8,955 nt of DNA from an uncultured Clostridia bacterium. GTDB taxonomy: Bacteria; Bacillota; Clostridia; HGM11327. The notes under the pieces are model-generated. The model saw only the letters and a list, made by a program, of their open reading frames with translations. It was not told the DNA's origin and did not search any database. Positions 1 through 6,638 of the stretch are shown here, piece after piece (within the stretch, counting starts at the first letter, position 1; the number at the start of each line of letters is the position of its first letter). Location of the stretch: positions 1 to 8,955 of the forward strand of contig CAJLXE010000053.1 of assembly GCA_905210525.1 (NCBI GenBank). Reading direction: 5' to 3'. A program made the position numbers and the translations under genes.

Positions 1-482
1 TCAACATTTTTTATATAATATGCAGCGTCTTCAATGGTATTTACTATGTTGACCTCTGCATATCTGAGTGCCTCAACGGCTATCGTCTGAGAATATTTGC
101 CGGCATAATCGGAAAATATCTTGCCTATTTCAAAAAGTTGCTGCCATGCTTTTTCGTGCGGGAATCCCTCCGGAACTCTTTTTGCATTTCCGGAACCGAA
201 TACAAGCATCTTTACGCCGAGATCCGCAAGTCTTGAAAACGTTTTTTTGCAGTACGTATTGATTTTATCATAATCAACATCGTTTCCGGTAAGCCTCAAA
301 TCGGATACAACAAGACAGTTGCAGCTGTACGTTACCTTTTTATCCTGCAGTTCATCGCAAAGTTTCTTAAAATATTCCTCCGACATATTATATACGGCAG
401 AAGCATTGATTTCCATATAATCAGCGCCTGTGTTAAATATTCTGTTATAATTTTCCGCAGGCAAACATATACCGAATTTCAT
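1..482 (-). CDS. Sugar-phosphate isomerase/epimerase family TIM barrel (3' end cut by window edge)
   Basis: The 160 visible codons begin MKFGICLPAENYNRIF and remain open at base 1, so the C-terminal part is missing. The protein looks like the AP-endonuclease-2/xylose-isomerase-like TIM barrel family (IolE-type sugar isomerases and epimerases). Supporting features are an early strand ending YMEIN near residues 22-26, the stretch LVFGSGNAKRVPEGFP near 94-109, which is highly typical of this family, and the strand IAVEALRYAEVNIVNT near 136-151, whose glutamate is the usual metal or substrate ligand. Family members interconvert ketoses or inositol-pathway intermediates using a divalent metal. The substrate here cannot be told. 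The start is well supported: AAAGGA lies about 9 nt upstream. The gene lies 56 nt downstream of the lipoprotein gene on the same strand with no terminator between them, so cotranscription is likely. Confidence 0.85.
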   Translation of the reverse strand, partial: MKFGICLPAENYNRIFNTGADYMEINASAVYNMSEEYFKKLCDELQDKKVTYSCNCLVVSDLRLTGNDVDYDKINTYCKKTFSRLADLGVKMLVFGSGNAKRVPEGFPHEKAWQQLFEIGKIFSDYAGKYSQTIAVEALRYAEVNIVNTIEDAAYYIKNV

Positions 483-538
483 TGTAATTATTCCTTTCTT
501 GTCTAAAATTTTGTATTTACATTATCCGATATTTGTAA

Positions 539-1126
539 TTACGAATTAATCCCGAGCTCGGGTATATCGCTTAGAGCATAAACAAACCGTACCGTACCGA
601 TTTCCCCACTTCCGAGCAACAAGCCGTTTTCCGTTGTCGTCCTCAATGCAATGACTTCTGTGTCGCCTAAAGATTCCAACGTTTCAAGCCTGATAATCAT
701 GTCCATCAGCCCCCGACGAAACGTTCTTGCGTTCACATCCGCTGTCTTTGGCATAATTGCTTTCAGGACTGCCATCGATAAATCGGATTCACATTCAAAA
801 CCGATTTCTTTGTTGTCAATTTTAATAACGGAGCCGTTTTCAACGGTAATAATTTTATCTTTATCCGGAATACCGTCGCAAACACGCATTAAATCAAGTC
901 TTAGCTGTCTGCGAAGCAGATTATCCCAGACATATACCGTCAATCGCGTATTTGCTTCCGTTTTATCTGTTTCATACGCAAACAATGCATCGCTCGACAG
1001 CAAAGAATATGCAAGCTCATTATCTATCATGTATGAATCAAACGACGCCGTTTCCGATTTCGCCTGACCGCAACCCGATACCAGCAGGCAGATGATAATT
1101 GTAAGTACCGTTGATAATCTTCTCAT
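539..1126 (-). CDS. Small lipoprotein of unknown function
   Basis: This is a 195-residue predicted lipoprotein. The N-terminus MRRLSTVLTIIICLLVSGC has two arginines, a hydrophobic core and the lipobox LVSGC with the lipidated cysteine at residue 19, so it should be tethered to the outer face of the membrane. I chose the ATG at 1126 because GGAG (1135-1138) lies 8 nt upstream. The GTG at 1135, which would add three residues, lies inside that ribosome site. I do not recognise the mature part. It is acidic, mixed alpha/beta in appearance, with segments such as RLTVYVWDNLLRRQLRLDL (near 62-80) and GSGEIGTVRFVYALSDIPE (near 172-190), and has no obvious catalytic motif. It follows glyQS after 151 nt that include a possible terminator, and precedes the TIM-barrel gene by 56 nt. 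Confidence 0.82.
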   Translation of the reverse strand: MRRLSTVLTIIICLLVSGCGQAKSETASFDSYMIDNELAYSLLSSDALFAYETDKTEANTRLTVYVWDNLLRRQLRLDLMRVCDGIPDKDKIITVENGSVIKIDNKEIGFECESDLSMAVLKAIMPKTADVNARTFRRGLMDMIIRLETLESLGDTEVIALRTTTENGLLLGSGEIGTVRFVYALSDIPELGINS

Positions 1127-1196
1127 AAAACGCACTCCAATTCAATCTTATCGCATTTTTACCGAAAGAATCCCAAAAAGCTTCCGTCTACACAAG

Positions 1197-1226
1197 AAAC
1201 GCACGAACATTTCCGTTCGGGCGTTC
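1197..1226 (-). terminator. Possible rho-independent terminator after glyQS
   Basis: On the minus strand GAACGC-C-CGAAC pairs with GTTCG-T-GCGTTT around a 6-nt loop, giving an 11-bp stem with one internal mismatch and one G-T pair. The U-tract that follows is weak (TTTCTTGTGT). It would separate glyQS from the lipoprotein/TIM-barrel unit, but read-through is plausible because I see no clear promoter for the lipoprotein gene. Confidence 0.45.
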
Positions 1227-1277
1227 TCGGTATCAATCATAAAGGTTTTATGCTCCGTACAGCATCTGTATGCCGCA

Positions 1278-2663
1278 TCAGAAGCTTACGTGTTCTCTGA
1301 GCCATTCGGATACTTTTTCTATCGGCAGACGTATCTGCTCCATTGTATCTCTGTCACGGATTGTAACGCAATTATCATTTTCCGTGTCAAAATCAACCGT
1401 TATACAATACGGCGTACCTATTTCGTCTTCTCTGCGGTAACGCTTTCCTATGTTGCCGGCGTCATCATAATCAACCATAAATTCTTTGGAAAGCTCCGTA
1501 TATATTTCGCCTGCTTTATCCGCAAGCTTCTTTGAAAGAGGCAATACCGCCGCCTTGAAAGGCGCAAGGAAAGGATGGAAACGCATAACGTTTCTTTGTG
1601 TGCCGTCGGGAAGATCTTCCTCGTCGTATGCGCAGCAAAGGAATGCAAGTGCAACGCGGTCTGCGCCGAGTGACGGTTCTATGCAGAACGGAATGTAATG
1701 CTCGTTCGTGAAAGGATCAACATATTCAAAGTTTTCTCCAGAGAATTTAGCGTGCTGAGACAAATCGTAATTTGTTCTGTCCGCTATTCCCCACAGCTCG
1801 CCCCAGCCGAACGGGAACAGATATTCTATATCCGACGTTGCCTTACTGTAAAATGAAAGTTCTTCCTTCTCGTGATCTCTCACGCGCATACGTTCTTCCT
1901 TCATATTAAGGGATTTAAGCCAATTTATCGCAAAATCCTTCCAATATGCAAACCATTCGAGGTCTTCGCCGTCCTTGCAGAAAAATTCCAGCTCCATCTG
2001 TTCAAATTCACGTGTACGAAATGTAAAGTTTCCGGGAGTAATTTCATTTCTGAACGACTTACCTATCTGACCTATACCGAAAGGTATTTTTTTTCTTGTT
2101 GTACGCTGTACATTCTTAAAGTTAACAAATATGCCCTGTGCTGTTTCCGGACGAAGATATATCTGAGCTTTTGAATCTTCCGTTACTCCCTGGAATGTCT
2201 TGAACATAAGATTGAATTGTCTTATACCCGTAAAATCGCTTTTTCCGCACTCCGGACATACTATATTATTTTCTTTGATAAATTCTTCCATCTTTTCGTT
2301 AGACCAGCCGTCGCACGCTGCGGGCTCGCCTTTTGATGCGCAAAAATCTTCAATGAGCTTATCTGCGCGAAAACGTGCTTTACAAGCCTTACAATCCATA
2401 AGCGGATCATCAAAGTTGCTCAGGTGGCCGGATGCAACCCATGTCTGAGGATTCATGAGTATAGCCGAATCCATACCCACGTTATACGGACTTTCCTGTA
2501 TAAATTTCTTCCACCATGCCTTTTTGATGTTGTTCTTAAACTCAACACCCAAAGGACCATAATCCCACGTATTCGCAAGGCCCCCGTATATTTCAGAACC
2601 TGCATAAATAAAACCTCTGCTCTTGCACAAAGAAATGAGCTTATCCATTGTCAATTCAGCCAT
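1278..2663 (-). CDS. glyQS: Glycyl-tRNA synthetase, single-chain class II (alpha2 type)
   Basis: The enzyme charges tRNA-Gly with glycine using ATP in the cytoplasm. At 461 residues it has the usual length for the homodimeric, eukaryote-like form found in many Gram-positive bacteria, as opposed to the alpha2beta2 GlyQ/GlyS enzyme. The N-terminus MDKLISLCKSRGFIYAGSEI is diagnostic. Motif 1 lies around NTWDYGPLGVEFKNNIKKAWW (31-51). RPETAQGIF is at 171-179. Motif 2 is FRNEITPG...FRTREFEQMELEFF at 204-228. Motif 3 is GADRVALAFL at 333-342. Residues from about 367 to 455 form the anticodon-binding domain. CKAC (91-94) and CPEC (136-139) are two cysteine pairs that could bind zinc. The ATG at 2663 is preceded by GGTGA 6 nt upstream, and an internal Met6 has no ribosome site. 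The gene has its own consensus promoter and appears intact. Confidence 0.98.
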   Translation of the reverse strand: MAELTMDKLISLCKSRGFIYAGSEIYGGLANTWDYGPLGVEFKNNIKKAWWKKFIQESPYNVGMDSAILMNPQTWVASGHLSNFDDPLMDCKACKARFRADKLIEDFCASKGEPAACDGWSNEKMEEFIKENNIVCPECGKSDFTGIRQFNLMFKTFQGVTEDSKAQIYLRPETAQGIFVNFKNVQRTTRKKIPFGIGQIGKSFRNEITPGNFTFRTREFEQMELEFFCKDGEDLEWFAYWKDFAINWLKSLNMKEERMRVRDHEKEELSFYSKATSDIEYLFPFGWGELWGIADRTNYDLSQHAKFSGENFEYVDPFTNEHYIPFCIEPSLGADRVALAFLCCAYDEEDLPDGTQRNVMRFHPFLAPFKAAVLPLSKKLADKAGEIYTELSKEFMVDYDDAGNIGKRYRREDEIGTPYCITVDFDTENDNCVTIRDRDTMEQIRLPIEKVSEWLREHVSF

Positions 2664-2779
2664 TATCAGTCACCATACCTTTTCATCAGGATTTACGCCG
2701 TACAGTATTTGAGTTTATGCGGACATTGCTATCCGTTTATTCCATATTCAACGTCGAAATCGCAAAAATATATACACGA

Positions 2780-2808
2780 ATTATACCATATATTCACAGC
2801 GTTGTCAA
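2780..2808 (-). promoter_or_regulatory. Sigma-A promoter of glyQS
   Basis: Minus strand TTGACA (2803-2808), 17-nt spacer, TATAAT (2780-2785): a perfect consensus. Transcription should start near 2773, giving a leader of about 110 nt before the glyQS start. I looked in the leader for the T-box signature (AGGGTGGNACCGCG) and a downstream attenuator and found neither. Only small hairpins such as CGGA...TCCG are present. Confidence 0.88.
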
Positions 2809-2840
2809 TGCATACGTTTGGTCGGTTGAAATTTTGTCAA

Positions 2841-2873
2841 AAAAACGGAGGCTTTCAAAAAGTCTCCGTTTTT
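2841..2873 (-). terminator. Strong rho-independent terminator downstream of the DUF4097 gene
   Basis: AAAAACGGAG pairs perfectly with CTCCGTTTTT, extended inward by three more pairs (one a G-U), around a 7-nt loop. On the minus strand the stem is followed by an uninterrupted run of seven T. It lies about 50 nt after the stop codon of the DUF4097 gene and isolates that operon from the glyQS promoter. Confidence 0.88.
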
Positions 2874-2923
2874 CGGGAACGATATGTACCGCGAGAGTAT
2901 TTGTCTTTCGGAGTACGTATCGA

Positions 2924-3949
2924 TTATTTAAATGCAAATTTTGTAGCTCCGCCGTTTTGCTTTATCACTATCTTACCCAAAGCATTTATATTTTCAGTCG
3001 TTATTATGTTGCTTGATTCAACGTTATTTGTCTCTATTGCATAATAAGACGCATTACGTGCAACCGAGCCTTCAATATTTGTGTTATATACGGTAATATT
3101 GAAGTTTTTGCAATCCACGCCGCTGAATGTAAACTTCGCGGTTACGGTAAGCACGGTAGGCGTTTTTGTCGGAACCGGCGTTGCTGTAGGTTCGGGTGTA
3201 TTGCCGGGTGTAGGCTCAACCTCAGGTGTTTCTTCGGGTACGGCAGTTTCTTCCGGCGGCATTTCCGGGCTTTGTGTAGGTTCGGCAGGTGCCGGAGACG
3301 TTTCGTCTGCCCTGTCAACCGGAACATACTTTGCCTGATTTGCTAAGGTTACGTCCAGCGTCTCGTAAATACCGTTCACAACACTGAGCTCACCTGTTTT
3401 AACGGAAACAATCGCGTTTGTGCAATTTACCGATGTAAGAATCACATCACCCTTGTCCAGATCTATATCAATCTTTTCCAGTCTGCCGATACTGTTCAAT
3501 TCAATGTCTCCGTCGGATGATTTGATAGCAATCGAACCGCTGAAAAGCTGCGGCAATGTTATTACTATTTTTCGGTCTTTATTGTTTTTTCTGTCAAACA
3601 GAAGGCAAAAGCGTCTGAAAAAAAGATTCTGCGACTGCTTGTTTGTAAATGAAAACGTATTGCCGTTTTCCTCAGCCTTAAAGATATCATATTCGTTTTC
3701 AACATAATCAACGGTAACTTTGTCTACCGCATATGACTGTTTTACAAGAATATTATGTTTATCGACGTCAAGCTCTATATTTTCTATATCAGATGAAGAT
3801 AACGTATATGTTTTTCCGCTGTAAGATGTATCTATGTCAAGCTTGCCGAGATCCATACCGCTTATTACATACGAAACTCCGCACATCACACAACCTATAA
3901 ATAATAACGACATACCCAATGTCAGCAGGATTTTAGTTAACGGCTTCAA
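2924..3949 (-). CDS. Membrane-anchored DUF4097 (beta-helix adhesin-like) protein with Pro-rich insert
   Basis: The 341-residue protein has an N-terminal membrane segment (about 7-30), after which the rest should lie outside the cell. Residues about 35-205 and 266-341 resemble DUF4097, a repetitive beta-strand fold: short strands alternate with turns, as in IELDVDKHNILVKQ, SIAIKSSDGDIELNSIG and IDIDLDKGDVILTSV. Between them, residues about 210-265 form a Pro/Thr/Glu/Ser-rich low-complexity linker (PTPGNTPEPTATPVPTKTPT) that splits the domain; such linkers often span cell wall or act as spacers. The start is TTG at 3949, supported by AAGGAGG 9 nt upstream. The gene overlaps the end of the DUF1700 gene by 17 nt, so the two are translationally coupled. 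DUF1700/DUF4097 pairs are common in Firmicutes, often behind a PadR regulator, which is absent here. Biochemical function is unknown. Confidence 0.82.
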   Translation of the reverse strand: MKPLTKILLTLGMSLLFIGCVMCGVSYVISGMDLGKLDIDTSYSGKTYTLSSSDIENIELDVDKHNILVKQSYAVDKVTVDYVENEYDIFKAEENGNTFSFTNKQSQNLFFRRFCLLFDRKNNKDRKIVITLPQLFSGSIAIKSSDGDIELNSIGRLEKIDIDLDKGDVILTSVNCTNAIVSVKTGELSVVNGIYETLDVTLANQAKYVPVDRADETSPAPAEPTQSPEMPPEETAVPEETPEVEPTPGNTPEPTATPVPTKTPTVLTVTAKFTFSGVDCKNFNITVYNTNIEGSVARNASYYAIETNNVESSNIITTENINALGKIVIKQNGGATKFAFK

Positions 3950-4517
3950 TGTTAAAAGCCTCCTTCATCAATTTTGTAGACTGCATCGTATAAACAGCAT
4001 CTTTTACGGAATTTATTATATGTACTACTATTTTAACAATAAGAGTAATTGCCGCCTTTATCACAATAAAGAATATAATCAAAATGCCTGCCGAAATAAT
4101 GCATGCACCTATTTTAAATAACCCGGCAGCAAAACTTACGGATAAAAGATAAGCCGAAGGTATAAAATGCTTTAGCGTCAACGCCAAAAGAGAATAACCC
4201 GTCGTTACAATAACACCCGATATAAACACAAGTGCACATATGCACGCCGCCAGCAGTATCATTTTAAGACAGATGCCTATATCGTGCAGTACCGTAAATA
4301 TCACCGGAACAAAAACCGGCTTCTTTTCTTTTTTCAGTATCAGTCTGCACAGGCAATTTACATCGCCAAATGAATCTACGGATGATTCCTCAGTATTTCC
4401 GTTTGCTATACTTTGATCTATGAGTGTTCTGTAATGGTTAAGTATTTCCGTTCTGCGTTTACTCTCCACAGAGACAAGACGCATATTCATCTTCAGCAGG
4501 AAGCGTTTTTTGGTCAT
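3933..4517 (-). CDS. DUF1700-type integral membrane protein
   Basis: Read from ATG at 4517 the protein has 194 residues. Its N-terminal domain MTKKRFLLKMNMRL...KRRTEILNHYRTLIDQ...SSVDSFGDV has the DUF1700 pattern: a short helical domain that normally begins M-x-K-x-x-F-L and carries an 'E-I-L-x-Y' helix. Residues about 70-170 hold three or four hydrophobic membrane segments, including MILLAACICALVFISGVIV and ACIISAGILIIFFIVIKAA. The open frame reaches 4601, but the 28 extra residues lack a ribosome site and precede the usual family start; Met at 4529 is a second possibility. AGAAAGG lies 14 nt before the chosen ATG, which is long, so the start is the least certain part. In known operons DUF1700 proteins accompany DUF4097 proteins, and envelope-stress or export-related roles have been proposed for the pair; I infer only a joint membrane role. 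Confidence 0.75.
   Translation of the reverse strand: MTKKRFLLKMNMRLVSVESKRRTEILNHYRTLIDQSIANGNTEESSVDSFGDVNCLCRLILKKEKKPVFVPVIFTVLHDIGICLKMILLAACICALVFISGVIVTTGYSLLALTLKHFIPSAYLLSVSFAAGLFKIGACIISAGILIIFFIVIKAAITLIVKIVVHIINSVKDAVYTMQSTKLMKEAFNIEAVN
3959..3965 (-). promoter_or_regulatory. Ribosome binding site that fixes the TTG start of the DUF4097 gene
   Basis: The full AAGGAGG lies inside the 3' end of the DUF1700 gene, 9 nt before TTG at 3949. No ATG is well placed nearby; the next in-frame ATG is codon 13, inside the membrane segment. A strong site combined with a weak start codon and overlapping genes suggests a tuned, coupled ratio of the two proteins. Confidence 0.85.
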
Positions 4518-4644
4518 ATCAATTACCATCGCCTTTCTTAAGAATAATATCCCCCGAAAAGCGACTGCAAACCGGCTCGTTTTTTTGACGTATAAAATCA
4601 CACTGCTTCAGAGCGCTCCGTTATCGGGGATACGATAATCATAT
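4518..4644 (-). promoter_or_regulatory. Structured 5' leader of the DUF1700-DUF4097 operon
   Basis: The transcript begins with a hairpin TTATCG-TATCCC-CGATAA (4621-4638). Its loop and 3' arm, TATCCCCGA, can instead pair with TCGGGGGATA (4548-4557) about 70 nt downstream with one bulged G; the second helix ends about 10 nt before the AGAAAGG ribosome site. The two pairings exclude each other. A palindrome GAGCGCTC lies between them. I recognise no known riboswitch class. Function is inferred from pairing only. Confidence 0.4.
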
Positions 4645-4650
4645 CTACTT

Positions 4651-4679
4651 ATTGTACAATATATACACATTTTTGTCAA
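4651..4679 (-). promoter_or_regulatory. Sigma-A promoter of the DUF1700-DUF4097 operon
   Basis: Minus strand TTGACA (4674-4679), 17-nt spacer, TACAAT (4651-4656). The spacer resembles that of the glyQS promoter (TGTG-ATATAT-G in both). Transcription should start near 4644, leaving a leader of about 127 nt before the DUF1700 start. Confidence 0.83.
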
Positions 4680-4809
4680 TTGTTTTATTCGTATTTTTTA
4701 TATCACATCCATAAATTTCTAACATAAAGCAAATTATTTGTGCGTCCCGTTTCAACGCCGAACTGTTACTTACATTAATTTATTGAAAATATTTTGCCGT
4801 CGGAAAATT

Positions 4810-5313
4810 TCACAGCTTAATCCAGTATCTTTTAACAAAAATATTTTCTTCCGGATCCAACAATTTGTTTTCAAGAACACCGCCGTTTTTAAGAATTACC
4901 TTTTCGGATGCATAATTATCCTCATCGCAAACGCAAAGAATCCTGTCAAAACCGTACTGCTTTGCAATAGTAAGTCCCTGCTTCAGAATCTCTGTTGCAA
5001 ATCCACGGTTTCTTTCGGACGGACGAACCGCGTATCCGATATGTCCGCCGTAATTCATAAGATATTCCGTCAGTTCAAATTTCAGGCTAAATACTCCGAT
5101 CAGCACTTTTTTGTCGTAACAAAGGTAAAAATTCTCCCGAACATAGCCTTCAGGCAGATTTTTCCCCGTGTGTCTGTTCTGCATCCCCGTCAACCACAAA
5201 TCAAAATCTTTATAATTTCCGATACCTATGCACGTACCACCGTTCTTTTCCGTTTCATCATAAAAAGATAACACATCACTTCTGTTCAGAGCAGTCGGCA
5301 AAATAAAATCCAT
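4810..5313 (-). CDS. GNAT-family N-acetyltransferase
   Basis: The 167-residue protein transfers an acetyl group from acetyl-CoA to an unknown amine. The acetyl-CoA binding motif A is clear: strand GGHIGYAVRPSERNRGFATE near 99-118, with R-N-R-G-F-A matching the R/Q-x-x-G-x-G/A loop, followed by the helix ILKQGLTIAKQYG. Motif B follows as ILCVCDEDNYASEKVILKNG near 136-155, with the conserved N-x-A-S-x-K/R-V-I-x-K-N-G pattern. It resembles the predicted acetyltransferases of the COG3981 type. The start is ATG at 5313 with GAAGG (5321-5325) 7 nt upstream; an upstream in-frame TTG at 5349 has no ribosome site and overlaps the candidate -10 box. No terminator is visible in the 290 nt between it and the DUF1700 start, so some read-through into that operon is possible. 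Confidence 0.92.
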   Translation of the reverse strand: MDFILPTALNRSDVLSFYDETEKNGGTCIGIGNYKDFDLWLTGMQNRHTGKNLPEGYVRENFYLCYDKKVLIGVFSLKFELTEYLMNYGGHIGYAVRPSERNRGFATEILKQGLTIAKQYGFDRILCVCDEDNYASEKVILKNGGVLENKLLDPEENIFVKRYWIKL

Positions 5314-5348
5314 AAAACAACCTTCGCAAATTCCGAATTTTATGTGCA

Positions 5349-5354
5349 ATTATA
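5349..5354 (-). promoter_or_regulatory. Candidate -10 box for the GNAT gene
   Basis: TATAAT on the minus strand lies 35 nt before the GNAT start codon. No recognisable -35 sits 16-18 nt upstream (CACGGG at 17 nt). The box lies immediately downstream of repeat copy A on this strand, so the repeat could have brought or altered the promoter. A weak call. Confidence 0.38.
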
Positions 5355-5368
5355 CTATAAACGCGCCT

Positions 5369-5461
5369 CTTCCCGTGCGGTGTTGAATTGTGTCGCGATG
5401 CAAAACAGAGAGTACTCATCCGAATACAGCTATCACTTCGCACAAGAGCATTGATTTTCAT
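5369..5461 (-). repeat. Degenerate interspersed repeat, copy A
   Basis: This stretch aligns with 6684-6773 (copy B) in the same orientation. Shared blocks in order are CTTCCCGTGCGG (12 of 12), ACTCAT-(C/T)-C-(G/A)-AATACA, CACTTC, and a degenerate CAAG-GCAT-TTTT-CAT end, at nearly equal spacings (34 against 30, then 20 and 20). Read on the minus strand both copies start with ATG and encode a PHGKR peptide, but copy A is not evidently a gene. It lies between GNAT and the divergent lipoprotein gene. Confidence 0.5.
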
Positions 5462-5564
5462 CCGTTATCTCGCCTCAGACATAATATTTGCAAAAAATAT
5501 TTTATGTTTTCATCACTGAACACAATATAAGGTACAGTTCTTATAACATATAATGCAAATAAAC

Positions 5565-5671
5565 AAACAACCCACCCGCACCTGATCGCCCCGGAGTAGT
5601 CGGTCTTTTCGGCAAAGCCCGTCGTTTACAACGTCATCCGTCGATACCGCAAAGCAAGAAGCTGCATGAAA
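5565..5671. other. GC-richer noncoding block, possible repeat or remnant
   Basis: The divergent gap of about 470 bp is mostly AT-rich, but this block is clearly richer in G and C (ACCCGCACCTGATCGCCCCGG...). The minus strand carries an open frame over it with no ribosome site and no recognisable product. The sharp change in base composition suggests an inserted repeat, gene remnant or small RNA. The rest of 5462-5704 shows only AT-rich sequence with weak hairpins. Confidence 0.35.
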
Positions 5672-5704
5672 ATTTTTCGACGCTTTACGTTTTTTATAAA
5701 ACAC

Positions 5705-5733
5705 TTGACATAATGCAAAATTGGATATATAAT
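5705..5733 (+). promoter_or_regulatory. Sigma-A promoter of the YD-like lipoprotein gene
   Basis: TTGACA (5705-5710), 17-nt spacer, TATAAT (5728-5733): perfect consensus. The start should be near 5740, giving a leader of about 45 nt. A second TTGACA (5748-5753) lies just downstream but has no -10 partner, because position 17 onward is the ribosome site. Confidence 0.88.
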
Positions 5734-5783
5734 TTTTTTGATGATTGTTGACATTTTTTAATAATCATTTTAAGGAGGCAAAA

Positions 5784-6539
5784 ATGAAAAAAACAACTTC
5801 AATCGCATTTCTGCTCTGCATTGTATTGGCTATGATGTTTTTAACAGCTTGCAATAATTCGGACATCACGAGCAGTCCAAGTCCAAGCACCGTAAATGAC
5901 CCCAATAACCAAAATACAGACAAAAAAGACATTTATACCACATCAAACGATATCATTAAATCAATACTTAAAATTGATGTCGAACCCAGAGATGAAGGTG
6001 AATATAAAAACAAAAATACAACATACAAATACAACAAGGACAGACAGCTTGTCAAGGTCACATTTTTATTTTTAATATCAACATCAACTTATACTGTTTC
6101 GTATAATAACGAGGGAAAAATATCAACAATAGATATATCAGGCAGCATCACGAAAGATAAGATAAACTTTGAATACGACAGCGCCGGTAAAATGACAAAA
6201 CTTATCAATTCAAAAGACGGTAAGGAAGTCGAATATTACGACATTACATATAACGAAAATGAAAAAACAGTCACGCTGAACAGCTCCGCAAATCTTTGCA
6301 CCATAATGAACTATAATGAAGGTTGGATGTTGACCCGCGCTGAAATTTTCAATGCGGACGGCAAACGTGAAAGCTGCAGTACTTATGAATACGACGAGAA
6401 CGGTAATCTCACAAAACTGTCAGACTACGACGCTGACGGCAAGCTTAAAGATTACGGCTTTTACGAATATGATGAGAACGGTAATTGTACAAAAAACTCA
6501 TACTACTTTTACGATGATTACGGCACTTTAATCTCTTAA
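5784..6539 (+). CDS. YD/RHS-repeat-like lipoprotein
   Basis: The 251-residue protein is an exported lipoprotein: MKKTTSIAFLLCIVLAMMFL is followed by lipobox LTAC with Cys23, and then a Ser/Pro/Asn/Asp-rich spacer to about residue 48. The rest is a series of short units of the pattern Y-x-Y-x-x-x-G-x-h-T/x-K, as in YD (RHS-type) repeats: YKYNKDRQLVK (81-91), VSYNNEGKIST (105-115), FEYDSAGKMTKL (129-140), YEYDENGNLTKL (201-212), YEYDENGNCTK (227-237) and a final YFYDDYGTL. The last two are almost identical also at DNA level. It is far shorter than true RHS toxins and has no toxin tip, so it is probably a small beta-structured surface protein whose ligand is unknown. AAGGAGG (5772-5778) lies 5 nt before the ATG; the frame is open back to a TTG at 5745, which lacks a ribosome site. 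It is the only plus-strand gene here. Confidence 0.88.
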   Translation: MKKTTSIAFLLCIVLAMMFLTACNNSDITSSPSPSTVNDPNNQNTDKKDIYTTSNDIIKSILKIDVEPRDEGEYKNKNTTYKYNKDRQLVKVTFLFLISTSTYTVSYNNEGKISTIDISGSITKDKINFEYDSAGKMTKLINSKDGKEVEYYDITYNENEKTVTLNSSANLCTIMNYNEGWMLTRAEIFNADGKRESCSTYEYDENGNLTKLSDYDADGKLKDYGFYEYDENGNCTKNSYYFYDDYGTLIS

Positions 6540-6598
6540 CATAACTTCTGATATACAGTTATAATCAAAGGCCCAAACAAGCCGCCGATTTCAAACAA

Positions 6599-6637
6599 AA
6601 ATCCGAACATTTTTCCATTTGGTGAATGTTCGGATTT
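6599..6637. terminator. Bidirectional terminator between convergent genes
   Basis: AAATCCGAACATT pairs perfectly with AATGTTCGGATTT (13 bp) around a 13-nt loop. The plus strand continues TTTCTTATTTATT and the minus strand TTTTTGTTTGA, so it can end both the lipoprotein transcript (60 nt after its stop) and the collagen-like transcript from the other side. Confidence 0.9.
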
Positions 6638-6638
6638 C

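Noticed and set aside
651..1067. 138-codon Ser-rich plus-strand frame
   Set aside because: Exact antisense of the lipoprotein gene, with no ribosome site or promoter.
2424..3044. 206-codon plus-strand frame across the glyQS promoter and terminator
   Set aside because: It runs antisense to glyQS, through its promoter and into the DUF4097 gene, and its sequence has no plausible protein character.
3890..3949. Lipobox in the DUF4097 protein (FIGC, Cys20)
   Set aside because: The -3 residue is Phe, and the hydrophobic stretch continues past the cysteine, which fits a membrane anchor better.
4518..4601. 28-residue N-terminal extension of the DUF1700 protein
   Set aside because: No ribosome site precedes the ATG at 4601, and the family start M-T-K-K-x-F-L fits 4517; the extension overlaps the structured leader.
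5276..5461. 61-codon minus-strand ORF overlapping the GNAT start
   Set aside because: It overlaps the well-supported GNAT start out of frame, has no ribosome site, and its sequence lies in a degenerate repeat.
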